A stretch of DNA of 8,568 nucleotides from Candidatus Eiseniibacteriota bacterium. Lineage in GTDB: Bacteria > Eisenbacteria > RBG-16-71-46. A model generated the notes under the pieces. It searched no databases. It worked only from the letters and a program-made list of their open reading frames with translations, and was not told where the DNA came from. Both the position numbers and the translations under genes were made by a program. Positions 1 to 7,381 of this stretch are shown in pieces (the stretch's first letter is position 1; the number at the start of each line of letters is the position of its first letter). The stretch is from NCBI GenBank assembly GCA_903921835.1, contig CAIXRL010000262.1, forward strand, positions 1 through 8,568, written 5' to 3'.

Positions 1-2
1 CA

Positions 3-167
3 GACGCCCCCGACGTGCCCGAGGAAGGCGTGCTCGCGGCCGGCGTGCACACGCTCCACTGGAGCGGTGACGACGACTGCGGGCGGCCGCTGCCGCCCGG
101 CATGTACTTCATGCGCGCGCAGGCGCAGGGCGCCGTGGCGGTGCGGAGGGTGGTGCTGGCCCGGTAG
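3..167 (+). CDS. C-terminal end of an exported protein with FlgD-like/Por-type sorting module (partial)
   Basis: The reading frame is open from the left edge of the window and stops at TAG 165-167, giving about 54 residues. They contain the pattern HTLHWSGDDDCGRPLPPGMY, then FMRAQ and a basic end (VRRVVLAR). This is the last strands of the FlgD-like Ig domain (VxWDGxDxxGxxxxxGxYFxRL...) often found at the end of secreted proteins in FCB-group and related bacteria, where a similar tail directs export by the type IX system. The large protein at 3480-6458 ends in the same way (PGVYFVRLRADQRVFVRRVA). The rest of the gene lies outside the window, so its function cannot be read. The domain call is fairly safe. 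A role in secretion is inference, because FlgD-like tails also occur in lineages without a proven type IX system. Confidence 0.75.
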   Translation, partial: DAPDVPEEGVLAAGVHTLHWSGDDDCGRPLPPGMYFMRAQAQGAVAVRRVVLAR

Positions 168-208
168 CGGCCGCGCCAGCGCGGTGGGGGTGGCGAGACG
201 CGGCGGTG

Positions 209-214
209 TAGAGT
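209..214 (+). promoter_or_regulatory. possible -10 element (TAGAGT) for the DUF1028 gene
   Basis: TAGAGT fits the TAnnnT form of a sigma-70 -10 box, is directly preceded by TG, and lies 42 bases before the ATG at 257. No convincing -35 hexamer is seen at the usual spacing. It is one of the few A/T-containing hexamers in this very GC-rich intergenic stretch. This is a weak call from pattern only. Confidence 0.22.
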
Positions 215-256
215 CCCCGCGTCCCGCCGTCTCCTTCCCCACCCTGGAGGTGACCC

Positions 257-1267
257 ATGCGCGCACTGCCTTCCGCCACGCTCGCGGCGCTGCTTGCAGC
301 GTCCGTCGCGACGCCGCTCGCCGCCGCCCCGCGCGATCCGCTCGCACACACGTACTCGATCGTCGCGCGTGACCCGAAGACCGGCGAACTCGGTGTCGCC
401 GTGCAGTCGCACTACTTCTCGGTCGGGCCCATGGTGCCGTGGGCCGAGGCCGGCGTCGGCGCGGTCGCGACCCAGTCGCTCGTGCTGGTGGACTACGGCC
501 CGCTCGGGCTGGACCTGATGCGGCGCGGCCTCACGGCCCGCCAGGCGCTGGACTCGCTGCTCGCGGCCGACCCGCACCACGAGGGCCGCCAGGTCGCGAT
601 GGTGGACGCGCATGGCAACGTGGCGACCTACACCGGTCCCGCATGCATCCCGGACGCCGGCGACGCGCAGGGCGGGCAGTTCTCCTGCCAGGCGAATCTG
701 ATGGCGAACCCCACCATCTGGCCGGCGATGAAGGCCGCGTACGAGCACGCCCAGGGCGACCTCGCCGAGCGGCTCGTGCAGGCGCTCGAGGCCGCGGAGA
801 AGGCGGGCGGCGACATCCGGGGACGCCAGTCCGCGGCGATCGTGGTGGTGAAGCCGCAGGGCTCGGGCAAGCCGTGGAACGACTACCTCGTGAACCTGCG
901 CGTCGAGGACAACCCGAAACCGCTCGTCGAGCTGCGGCGCCTGCTGCGCCTGCGGCGCGCGTACGACCTGGAGGACCAGGGCGACGCGTTCACGTCCGAC
1001 AAGAAGCCCGCCGAGGCCGCGCGCGCCTACGCCGGGGCCATGCGCCTCGCGCCCGACGTGGTCGAGCTGCGCTTCTGGGCCGCGGTGACGATGTACACCA
1101 ACGGGCAGGTGGAGCAGGCGCGCCGGGAATTCCGCGCGGTCTTCGCGCGCGAGACGCGCTGGGCGGACCTGGTGCCCCGCCTGGCGAAGGTCGGGCTGTT
1201 TCCCGACGATCCGAAGAAGATCGCCGACGTGACGCGGCTGCGCCCCGCGGGCAAGTCCGCCCGCTGA
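257..1267 (+). CDS. Secreted DUF1028 family protein (Ntn-hydrolase-like) with TPR-like C-terminal extension
   Basis: A 336-residue protein. A good Shine-Dalgarno (GGAGGTGA, 246-253) sits six bases before the ATG, which fixes the start. Residues 1-24 form a signal peptide (hydrophobic LAALLAASVATPLAAA), so the product is probably exported. Residues 32-225 are the DUF1028 domain: TYSIVARDP at 32-40, ELGVAVQSHYFSVG, then the VPWAEAGVGAVATQS segment, and further on MVDAHGNVATYTG and ANLMANPTIW. The family is known structurally as Ntn-hydrolase-like, but no substrate is established. Most members start directly at (M)TYSIVARDP without a signal peptide, so the exported form is a variant. From about residue 230 there is an alpha-helical extension resembling one or two TPR units (GDAFTSDKKPAEAARAYAGAM, WAAVTMYTNGQVEQARREF), suggesting a protein or cell-wall partner. 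The gene looks monocistronic and is followed by a strong terminator. Family assignment is confident; enzymatic activity is unknown. Confidence 0.88.
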   Translation: MRALPSATLAALLAASVATPLAAAPRDPLAHTYSIVARDPKTGELGVAVQSHYFSVGPMVPWAEAGVGAVATQSLVLVDYGPLGLDLMRRGLTARQALDSLLAADPHHEGRQVAMVDAHGNVATYTGPACIPDAGDAQGGQFSCQANLMANPTIWPAMKAAYEHAQGDLAERLVQALEAAEKAGGDIRGRQSAAIVVVKPQGSGKPWNDYLVNLRVEDNPKPLVELRRLLRLRRAYDLEDQGDAFTSDKKPAEAARAYAGAMRLAPDVVELRFWAAVTMYTNGQVEQARREFRAVFARETRWADLVPRLAKVGLFPDDPKKIADVTRLRPAGKSAR

Positions 1268-1284
1268 CGGGCGCGGAATCACTG

Positions 1285-1315
1285 GCGGCGATCGCTGCGG
1301 GCGATCGCCGCTTTT
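1285..1315 (+). terminator. Rho-independent terminator after the DUF1028 gene
   Basis: A perfect 11-bp stem (GCGGCGATCGC, 1285-1295, paired with GCGATCGCCGC, 1301-1311) closes a five-base loop (TGCGG) and is followed directly by TTTT (1312-1315). It lies 17 bases after the stop codon at 1265-1267. The U tract is short, but the stem is very stable. It separates the DUF1028 gene from the next transcription unit. Confidence 0.8.
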
Positions 1316-1340
1316 GCGCCGCGCCCGCGGGCGTTACTCT
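1313..1340 (+). promoter_or_regulatory. possible promoter for the DHS-like/methyltransferase unit
   Basis: TACTCT (1335-1340) fits TAnnnT. TTTGCG (1313-1318) lies 16 bases upstream, within the T tract of the preceding terminator. A promoter is expected here because the preceding gene is terminated and a new two-gene unit starts at 1383. Both boxes match the consensus only partly. Confidence 0.25.
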
Positions 1341-1382
1341 CCGCGACCCTTTCGACCGACGACTCCCATCCCGAGGTGATGC

Positions 1383-2513
<1,131 letters not shown>

Positions 2514-2518
2514 CCCCC

Positions 2519-3280
2519 GTGGCGGACGCCACGCGCTTCCGCTACACGACGATCGCGCACGCGGGCCGGGAACTGCTCGGCCCGCTGTCCGCGGAATCGG
2601 TGGAGGCGCTGCTCGAGCGGGTGACGCCGGCCCCGGTTGCGGGCCGGCAGCCCGCCGTGCTCGACGTCGGCTGCGGCAAGGGCGGGATCCTGGTGCGCGC
2701 GATGGCCCGTCTCGGCGCAACGGGCGTCGGCATCGATCCCAACCCCGCGTTTCTCGCCGAGGCCCGGGTCCGGGCCGCCGGCGCGTCCCTGGTGCGTGGG
2801 CCCGAGCTGCGCTGCGCCACGCTCGCCGAAACACACCTCGCCCCCGGCGCGTTCGACCTCGCGATCTGCACCGGCGCCGCGCACGCATTCGGCGACCTGG
2901 ACGCCGCGCTGGCGGGACTGGTCCCGCCGGTGTGCGCGCACGGCCGGGCGCTGGTCGGCCACGGCTACTGGCGGCGCGAGCCCGCCGCGGACTACCTCGC
3001 CGCGTTCGGCGGCACCGCCGGCGAGCTTGCGGCGCTGGAGCCGACGCTCGCAGCGGCTGCCCGGTCCGGCTGGACGCTCGTCTCGCATCACGTCAGCACG
3101 CACGAGGAGTGGGACGACTACGAGCGCGGGTACGCCGCCGCCATGCGCGTCTGGCTGACCGCCCACCCGGACGACCCGGACGCGCCCGCGTTCCGGGACC
3201 GCGTCGAGGCGTGGTCCGCCGCGTACGAGCGCCGCGGCCGGGACACCATGGGCTTCGTCACGATGCTGTTGCAGCGGTAG
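2519..3280 (+). CDS. Class I SAM-dependent methyltransferase
   Basis: A 253-residue protein if started at GTG 2519, five bases after the TGA of the DHS-like gene. AGGGG (2505-2509) gives nine-base spacing. A TTG at 2510 overlapping that stop is a less likely alternative. The same frame stays open through the whole upstream gene, but the residues there are an Arg-rich shadow. Rossmann-fold methyltransferase motifs are clear: motif I VLDVGCGKGG at 47-56, motif II acidic residue in GIDPNP (D73), and motif IV region FDLAICTGAAHAFG from residue 112. The C-terminal half (HGYWRREPAADYLAAFGG, HEEWDDYERGYAAAM) is that of general type-11/UbiE-like small-molecule methyltransferases. The substrate cannot be read. 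Its tight coupling to the DHS-like gene makes a polyamine or related metabolite possible, which is inference only. No terminator of normal strength follows; a weak 5-bp stem with TTT at 3294-3317 overlaps the next promoter. Confidence 0.85.
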   Translation: MADATRFRYTTIAHAGRELLGPLSAESVEALLERVTPAPVAGRQPAVLDVGCGKGGILVRAMARLGATGVGIDPNPAFLAEARVRAAGASLVRGPELRCATLAETHLAPGAFDLAICTGAAHAFGDLDAALAGLVPPVCAHGRALVGHGYWRREPAADYLAAFGGTAGELAALEPTLAAAARSGWTLVSHHVSTHEEWDDYERGYAAAMRVWLTAHPDDPDAPAFRDRVEAWSAAYERRGRDTMGFVTMLLQR

Positions 3281-3304
3281 CTCGAACCCACTGGGCGGTA
3301 TTGA

Positions 3305-3332
3305 TTGCCCCGCCTTTCGCACGTGCTAATAT
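3305..3332 (+). promoter_or_regulatory. sigma-70-like extended -10 promoter for the beta-propeller gene
   Basis: TGCTAATAT (3324-3332) is an extended -10 element with a five-of-six match to TATAAT-type boxes. TTGCCC (3305-3310) is a fair -35 at 16-base spacing. It stands out as an A/T-rich island in very GC-rich DNA. Transcription would begin near 3339, leaving a leader of about 140 bases before ATG 3480. A small imperfect hairpin (GGGTG 3336-3340 with CACCC 3351-3355) lies at the predicted 5' end and could protect the message. Confidence 0.5.
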
Positions 3333-3479
3333 TGCGGGTGCGTGATGCGTCACCCTCGGCCTCGTGGTGCTGCGGACCCGCAACGGAAGACCGCGGCGAC
3401 TCGACCACACTTCCCCGCTCCGGGTCCCAACCGCTCCCGTCGCGGAGTTTGTCCATCCCGCGACAGGAGTGCAGCGCTC

Positions 3480-6458
3480 ATGATTCGTCTGGGATCCCCA
3501 CCCCGCATCCGGCGTGAGTTCGCCCGCAGTGCCGTCGTCCTTTCGTCCGTCGTCCTGTTCGTGATGGGTGCCTCGGCTGCCGTCACTCGAACCGCCGCGG
3601 CCGCCCCGCTCTTCGCCGCGCAGTTCCGCTCCTTTGACACGGGGAGCCATCCCTTCCCGCGCCTGTTGTCCGTGGCTCTCCCGGTGAGCGCCCCGGTCCC
3701 CTGTCGCGCGGACGAGGACGCGACTCGCCCGCCGGGCGCCCTGCCCCCGCTGTACGAGAGCGTCCCGGGCACGCATGCGGGCGAAGACGAGCGCGAGTCC
3801 CCGCCGCAGCGCGTGACGCGCGAGCAGCTCGAGAAGCTGGCCGCGGGGGCGGTCGCGCCCCAGCTGTTCCCGTTCCAGTCGCAGGGGCTCGGGCCGGCCG
3901 GGCTGGACTGGACCTTCCTCGGGCCCAGGCCCATGACCGGCGAGTACTGGTCATCGAATCGCGACGCCGGTGGTCGCGTCTCGTGCGTGGCGCCGCATCC
4001 GACCGATCCGGGCATCGCCTACGCCGCCGCCGCCCAGGGCGGCGTGTGGAAGACCACCGACGGCGGCGCGACGTGGACCGTGCTCACCGAATCGCTGTCC
4101 TCCATCTCGTCCGGCTGGCTGGCGATCGACCCGCTGAACCCGGACACCCTGTGGTACGGCACCGGCGAGGCGCACTACTCGGGGGACTGCTTCTACGGTG
4201 ACGGCCTGTTCAAGTCGATCGACGCGGGTGCGAGCTGGAGCAAGGTCGCGACGACCGCCCAGGTGGGAAGCTACATCGCCCGCGTGGTGCTCAGACCCGG
4301 CACGCACGACACGCTCTACGTGGGCGGCAGCCGCGGCTTCGTACGGAGTACGGACGGTGGCACCACGTGGGTCCGCACGCTGGGCATCGGGTGGTGCGAC
4401 GACATCGTGGCGGATCCCATCACGACGTCGCGGGTCTGTTGCACGATCCACGGCAGCGGCGTGTACGGGTCCGCGGACGCCGGCGCCACGTGGACCCAGA
4501 CGCTCGCGCTCCCGGCCAGGACCAACCTGGCGATCTCCCCGGGCAACCCCACCGTGATCTACGCGAGCGCGAGCGAGACGTCCGGCGACCTCGAGGGTGT
4601 CTATCGCTCGAGCGACGGCGGAGCCACCTGGGCGCTCCTGCCGGGCACGCCGAACTTCCTGGCAGGGCAGGGCTGGTACGACAACACGGTCGCCGTCAGC
4701 CCCGCCGACTCCGCGCTGGTGTTCGTGGGCGGCGTCTACCCGTATGACGAGTCGCGCCACGGCGTCCTGCGCTCCTCGGACGCAGGCACGACCTGGACCG
4801 ACGTGACGGTCGGCGCCGACTCCAAGGCCCTGCACCCCGACCAGCACTGCCTGGCGTTCGGACCCGATGGCGCACTGTGGGTGGGCAATGACGGCGGCGT
4901 GTTCAAGAGCACGGACAACGGTGAGCACTGGACCGACTGCAACGCCACGCTGGCCGTCGCGCAGTTCTACACCGTCGCCACCCATCCAGCGAACCCCGAC
5001 GACATCCTCGGCGGCACGCAGGACAACGGCAGCGTGCGCTTCACCGGCTCACAAGCCTGGTCGACGGTGGTCTCCGGCGATGGCGGACCCGCGATGTACC
5101 AGCGCGAGTCTCCGGACTACTTCTACACGACCTACGTCGGGATGGACCCGATCTACGAATGGTACGCCGGCAGCTACGTCGGCACGGTCACGGGCGGCTG
5201 GACCACGAGCTCGGACCGGATCTCCTGGGCGAACGCGCCACTGCTCGAGGACCCGGGCATCGACGGAACGTTCTACGCCGGCTCGCAGCGCGTGTGGAGG
5301 TCGATCAACAGCGGCGGCTCGTGGTCCCCGATCAGCGGGGACCTGACCCGCGGAACCGGCGTACTGCGAGCGCTGGCGGTCTCGCCGCAGAACTCGAACC
5401 TGTTGTGGACCGGCGCAAGCGATGGCTCGCTGCGGCGCTCGCGCGACATGGGAGCGACGTGGACCGTGTGCCCCGGCGCGGGCGGCGCCGTCGGTACGGT
5501 CGTGACGAGCCCATCCGACACCGCCGTGGCGTATGTGTGCGTGGACGTCTCCTCAGGGTCGCGCGTGCTGCGCACGGCAGACGGCGGAAGCACCTTCGCG
5601 CCCGCCTCCGGCAACCTGCCGACCGGCTTGCGCGGGATGTGCCTCGCCGTCGACTGGCGGGCCGCGCCGGAGCGGCTCTACCTGGGAACCGACCACGCCG
5701 TCTACGCCTCGCTCGACGGCGGCGCCACGTGGATCAAGGCCGGCACGAACATGCCGAGCGTGGCCGTGTACGGGCTGGCGCTCGACCTGGCAAACAGCAA
5801 GCTCGTGGCCGCGACGCACGGCCGCGGCATGTGGCGCGCCGACCTCGACGTGACAGGTCCCGCGGTCGCGCTCACGTCGCCGGTGGGCGGCGAGTCGTGG
5901 CTGCTCGGGACCCCGCGCACGATCACATGGACGGCCTCTGACCCCAGCGGGGTGAACACCATCGACCTGGCGCTGTCGCTCGACGGGGGCGCGACGTACC
6001 CGACCGTGATCGCGACCGGGATCGCAAACACGGGCAGCTACCCGTGGACCATCGGCCCCGTCGCTTCCGGCGCCGCGCGAGTGCGGGTGACCGCGACGGA
6101 CGGGCTCGGGCAGCCGTCCACCGTGGCCAGCGCGGCCGATTTCGCCATCGTCACCAGCGCCGGCGTGGAAGGCTCCGCGGTCACGCTCGGCATGGATCCC
6201 GTCGCGCCGAATCTCGGCCAGGGCCCGTTCCGCGTGGGCTTCGCCCTGCCCACCGCCGTCAGGATCTCGGTGGCGGTGTACGACGCCGCAGGGCGTCGCG
6301 TGCGGTCGCTGGCCGATGGCGCCTTCGGCCCCGGCCGCTACTCCCTGCTGTGGGACGGACACGACATCGCCGGCGCCCCCGCCGGCCCCGGGGTGTACTT
6401 CGTCCGCCTGCGAGCCGACCAGCGGGTGTTCGTGAGACGTGTGGCCGTCGTGCGGTAG
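3480..6458 (+). CDS. Large secreted Asp-box (BNR/sortilin-like) beta-propeller protein with Ig-like and FlgD-like C-terminal domains
   Basis: A 992-residue protein. ATG 3480 is chosen over upstream GTG 3342/ATG 3345 because AGGAG (3465-3469) precedes it and a classic signal peptide begins there: basic RIRREFAR, hydrophobic AVVLSSVVLFVMGASAA, and an Ala-rich cleavage region. The upstream stretch reads as Arg/Pro-rich leader sequence. From about residue 187 to 750 there are eleven Asp-box turns (S/T-x-D-x-G-x-T-W), including TTDGGATW, SIDAGASW, STDGGTTW, SADAGATW, SSDGGATW, STDNGEHW, SRDMGATW and SLDGGATW; SINSGGSW is degenerate. This marks one or two beta-propellers of the sortilin/VPS10, sialidase and xyloglucanase-like superfamily. 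No catalytic set is recognised. An Ig-like domain follows at about 792-885 (TSPVGGESWLLGTPRTITW), with its own Asp-box-like SLDGGATY. Residues 909-992 form the FlgD-like tail (VAVYDAAGRRVRSL, YSLLWDGHDIAG, PGVYFVRL). Likely cell-surface or released, binding glycan or protein. Architecture is confident, ligand unknown. Confidence 0.9.
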   Translation: MIRLGSPPRIRREFARSAVVLSSVVLFVMGASAAVTRTAAAAPLFAAQFRSFDTGSHPFPRLLSVALPVSAPVPCRADEDATRPPGALPPLYESVPGTHAGEDERESPPQRVTREQLEKLAAGAVAPQLFPFQSQGLGPAGLDWTFLGPRPMTGEYWSSNRDAGGRVSCVAPHPTDPGIAYAAAAQGGVWKTTDGGATWTVLTESLSSISSGWLAIDPLNPDTLWYGTGEAHYSGDCFYGDGLFKSIDAGASWSKVATTAQVGSYIARVVLRPGTHDTLYVGGSRGFVRSTDGGTTWVRTLGIGWCDDIVADPITTSRVCCTIHGSGVYGSADAGATWTQTLALPARTNLAISPGNPTVIYASASETSGDLEGVYRSSDGGATWALLPGTPNFLAGQGWYDNTVAVSPADSALVFVGGVYPYDESRHGVLRSSDAGTTWTDVTVGADSKALHPDQHCLAFGPDGALWVGNDGGVFKSTDNGEHWTDCNATLAVAQFYTVATHPANPDDILGGTQDNGSVRFTGSQAWSTVVSGDGGPAMYQRESPDYFYTTYVGMDPIYEWYAGSYVGTVTGGWTTSSDRISWANAPLLEDPGIDGTFYAGSQRVWRSINSGGSWSPISGDLTRGTGVLRALAVSPQNSNLLWTGASDGSLRRSRDMGATWTVCPGAGGAVGTVVTSPSDTAVAYVCVDVSSGSRVLRTADGGSTFAPASGNLPTGLRGMCLAVDWRAAPERLYLGTDHAVYASLDGGATWIKAGTNMPSVAVYGLALDLANSKLVAATHGRGMWRADLDVTGPAVALTSPVGGESWLLGTPRTITWTASDPSGVNTIDLALSLDGGATYPTVIATGIANTGSYPWTIGPVASGAARVRVTATDGLGQPSTVASAADFAIVTSAGVEGSAVTLGMDPVAPNLGQGPFRVGFALPTAVRISVAVYDAAGRRVRSLADGAFGPGRYSLLWDGHDIAGAPAGPGVYFVRLRADQRVFVRRVAVVR

Positions 6459-6474
6459 TGGTCCTGCCGCGGCG

Positions 6475-6495
6475 CTCCCGCGTTCGCGGCGGGAG
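6475..6495 (+). terminator. GC-rich hairpin after the beta-propeller gene (weak terminator candidate)
   Basis: CTCCCGC (6475-6481) and GCGGGAG (6489-6495) form a perfect 7-bp stem with a seven-base loop, 16 bases after the stop at 6456-6458. No U tract follows, so intrinsic termination would be inefficient. It could instead be a 3'-end stabiliser, or an operator-like inverted repeat overlapping the possible promoter of the next gene. Confidence 0.35.
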
Positions 6496-6511
6496 TCCGC
6501 TGCGGTACAGT
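6483..6511 (+). promoter_or_regulatory. possible promoter giving a leaderless transcript for the SerK-like gene
   Basis: TACAGT (6506-6511) fits a -10 box and ends eight bases before ATG 6520, so transcription would begin at or next to the start codon. TTCGCG (6483-6488) is a poor -35 at 17-base spacing. No Shine-Dalgarno-like sequence lies just before the ATG, which agrees with leaderless translation. The call rests on pattern and spacing. Confidence 0.33.
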
Positions 6512-6519
6512 GCCGTGCC

Positions 6520-7377
6520 ATGTCCACGCCCCTCCACTTCCACGTGCCCGACCTGCGCTTCGTGCCCGTGCAGGCCCTGCTGCCGCACGAGCGAACCGAC
6601 CCGCAGCGCAGCCGGCCGCTGATCGTGCGCCTGCGCGAATCGGGCGTGTTGAGCAATCCGCCCGTCGTCACGCAATTCGTCGACGGGCACCGGGGCGATC
6701 TGCGCTACGTCGTGCTCGACGGCGCCAACCGTTCCACGGCGGCGCTCGAGGCGGGCTGGCCGCACATCGTGGTGCAGGTCGTGCGCTACGAAACGCCCGC
6801 GGTGCAGTTGCACACGTGGTACCACGGGCTCACCGGTGACGCGTCCGGCGTGGTGGCCCACGACCTGCCCTCGCTCCCGGGGCTGGCGCTGCGGCAGGAG
6901 AGCCCGCTGCGCGCCCGCGCCATGCTCGCGCGCCGGGAGGCGCTCGCGGTCGCCATGGTCGCCGACGACGAGGCGCTGGTGCTCACCGGAGGGCGCACGC
7001 TGCGAGAGCGCAACGCGCTCCTGAACGGCATCGTGCGCACGTACCAGGACCGCGTTCCGTACGTGCGGGTCGTCATGGACTCGCTGGCGCAGGCGAGGCT
7101 CGAGCATCCGGGGATCACTGCGCTCGTCGTGTTTCCGCGCTACGATCCGGCCGAGGTCAGCGAGCTGGCGGGCTCCGGCGAACACCTGCCCGCGGGCATC
7201 ACGAGGCACCTCATCCAGTGGCGGGCGTTGCGGCTCAACATCCCGATCGGGATGTGCGAGGACACCACGCGCACGCTCGATCAGAAGAACGAGTGGCTGC
7301 GCGAGTGGACGGAGCAGCGGTTCCGGCAGCGCAGCGTCCGTTTCTACGAGGAACCCACGGTGCTGTTCGACGAGTGA
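6520..7377 (+). CDS. ParB/Srx-fold protein resembling SerK/SbnI free L-serine kinase
   Basis: A 285-residue protein. ATG 6520 is chosen over an in-frame GTG at 6439 because the intervening residues overlap the previous stop and look non-coding, and homology-like sequence begins just after it. The N-terminal ParB-like domain (about 12-85) has VPVQALLPHERTDPQR at 15-30, followed by LRESGVLSNPPVV and YVVLDGANRSTAALEAGWP. This layout matches the ADP/ATP-dependent free-serine kinases SerK (archaea) and SbnI (Staphylococcus siderophore gene cluster), which make O-phosphoserine and use a glutamate in the LxxHE segment; here it is E24. The usual DGHHR is DGANR (67-71). The C-terminal part GITRHLIQWRALRLNIPIGM resembles the TRH...LRxNIPL segment of that group. 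An acidic/basic helix and tail (DQKNEWLREWTEQRFRQ) extend it past the roughly 250 residues usual for SbnI. ParB-fold transcriptional regulators are the main alternative. The ParB-fold call is good; kinase activity is inference. Confidence 0.72.
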   Translation: MSTPLHFHVPDLRFVPVQALLPHERTDPQRSRPLIVRLRESGVLSNPPVVTQFVDGHRGDLRYVVLDGANRSTAALEAGWPHIVVQVVRYETPAVQLHTWYHGLTGDASGVVAHDLPSLPGLALRQESPLRARAMLARREALAVAMVADDEALVLTGGRTLRERNALLNGIVRTYQDRVPYVRVVMDSLAQARLEHPGITALVVFPRYDPAEVSELAGSGEHLPAGITRHLIQWRALRLNIPIGMCEDTTRTLDQKNEWLREWTEQRFRQRSVRFYEEPTVLFDE

Positions 7378-7381
7378 GGTC

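Noticed and set aside
171..184. Hairpin CCGCG-CCAG-CGCGG after the partial gene
   Set aside because: A short GC stem without a U tract is expected by chance in such GC-rich DNA.
1290..1306. GCGATC-type palindromes resembling cyanobacterial HIP1
   Set aside because: They are simply the two arms of the terminator stem; no other HIP1-like enrichment was noticed and nothing else is cyanobacterial.
3294..3317. Terminator after the methyltransferase (GGCGG...CCGCC then TTT)
   Set aside because: The stem is only five base pairs with an 11-base loop and overlaps the better supported promoter; too weak to list.
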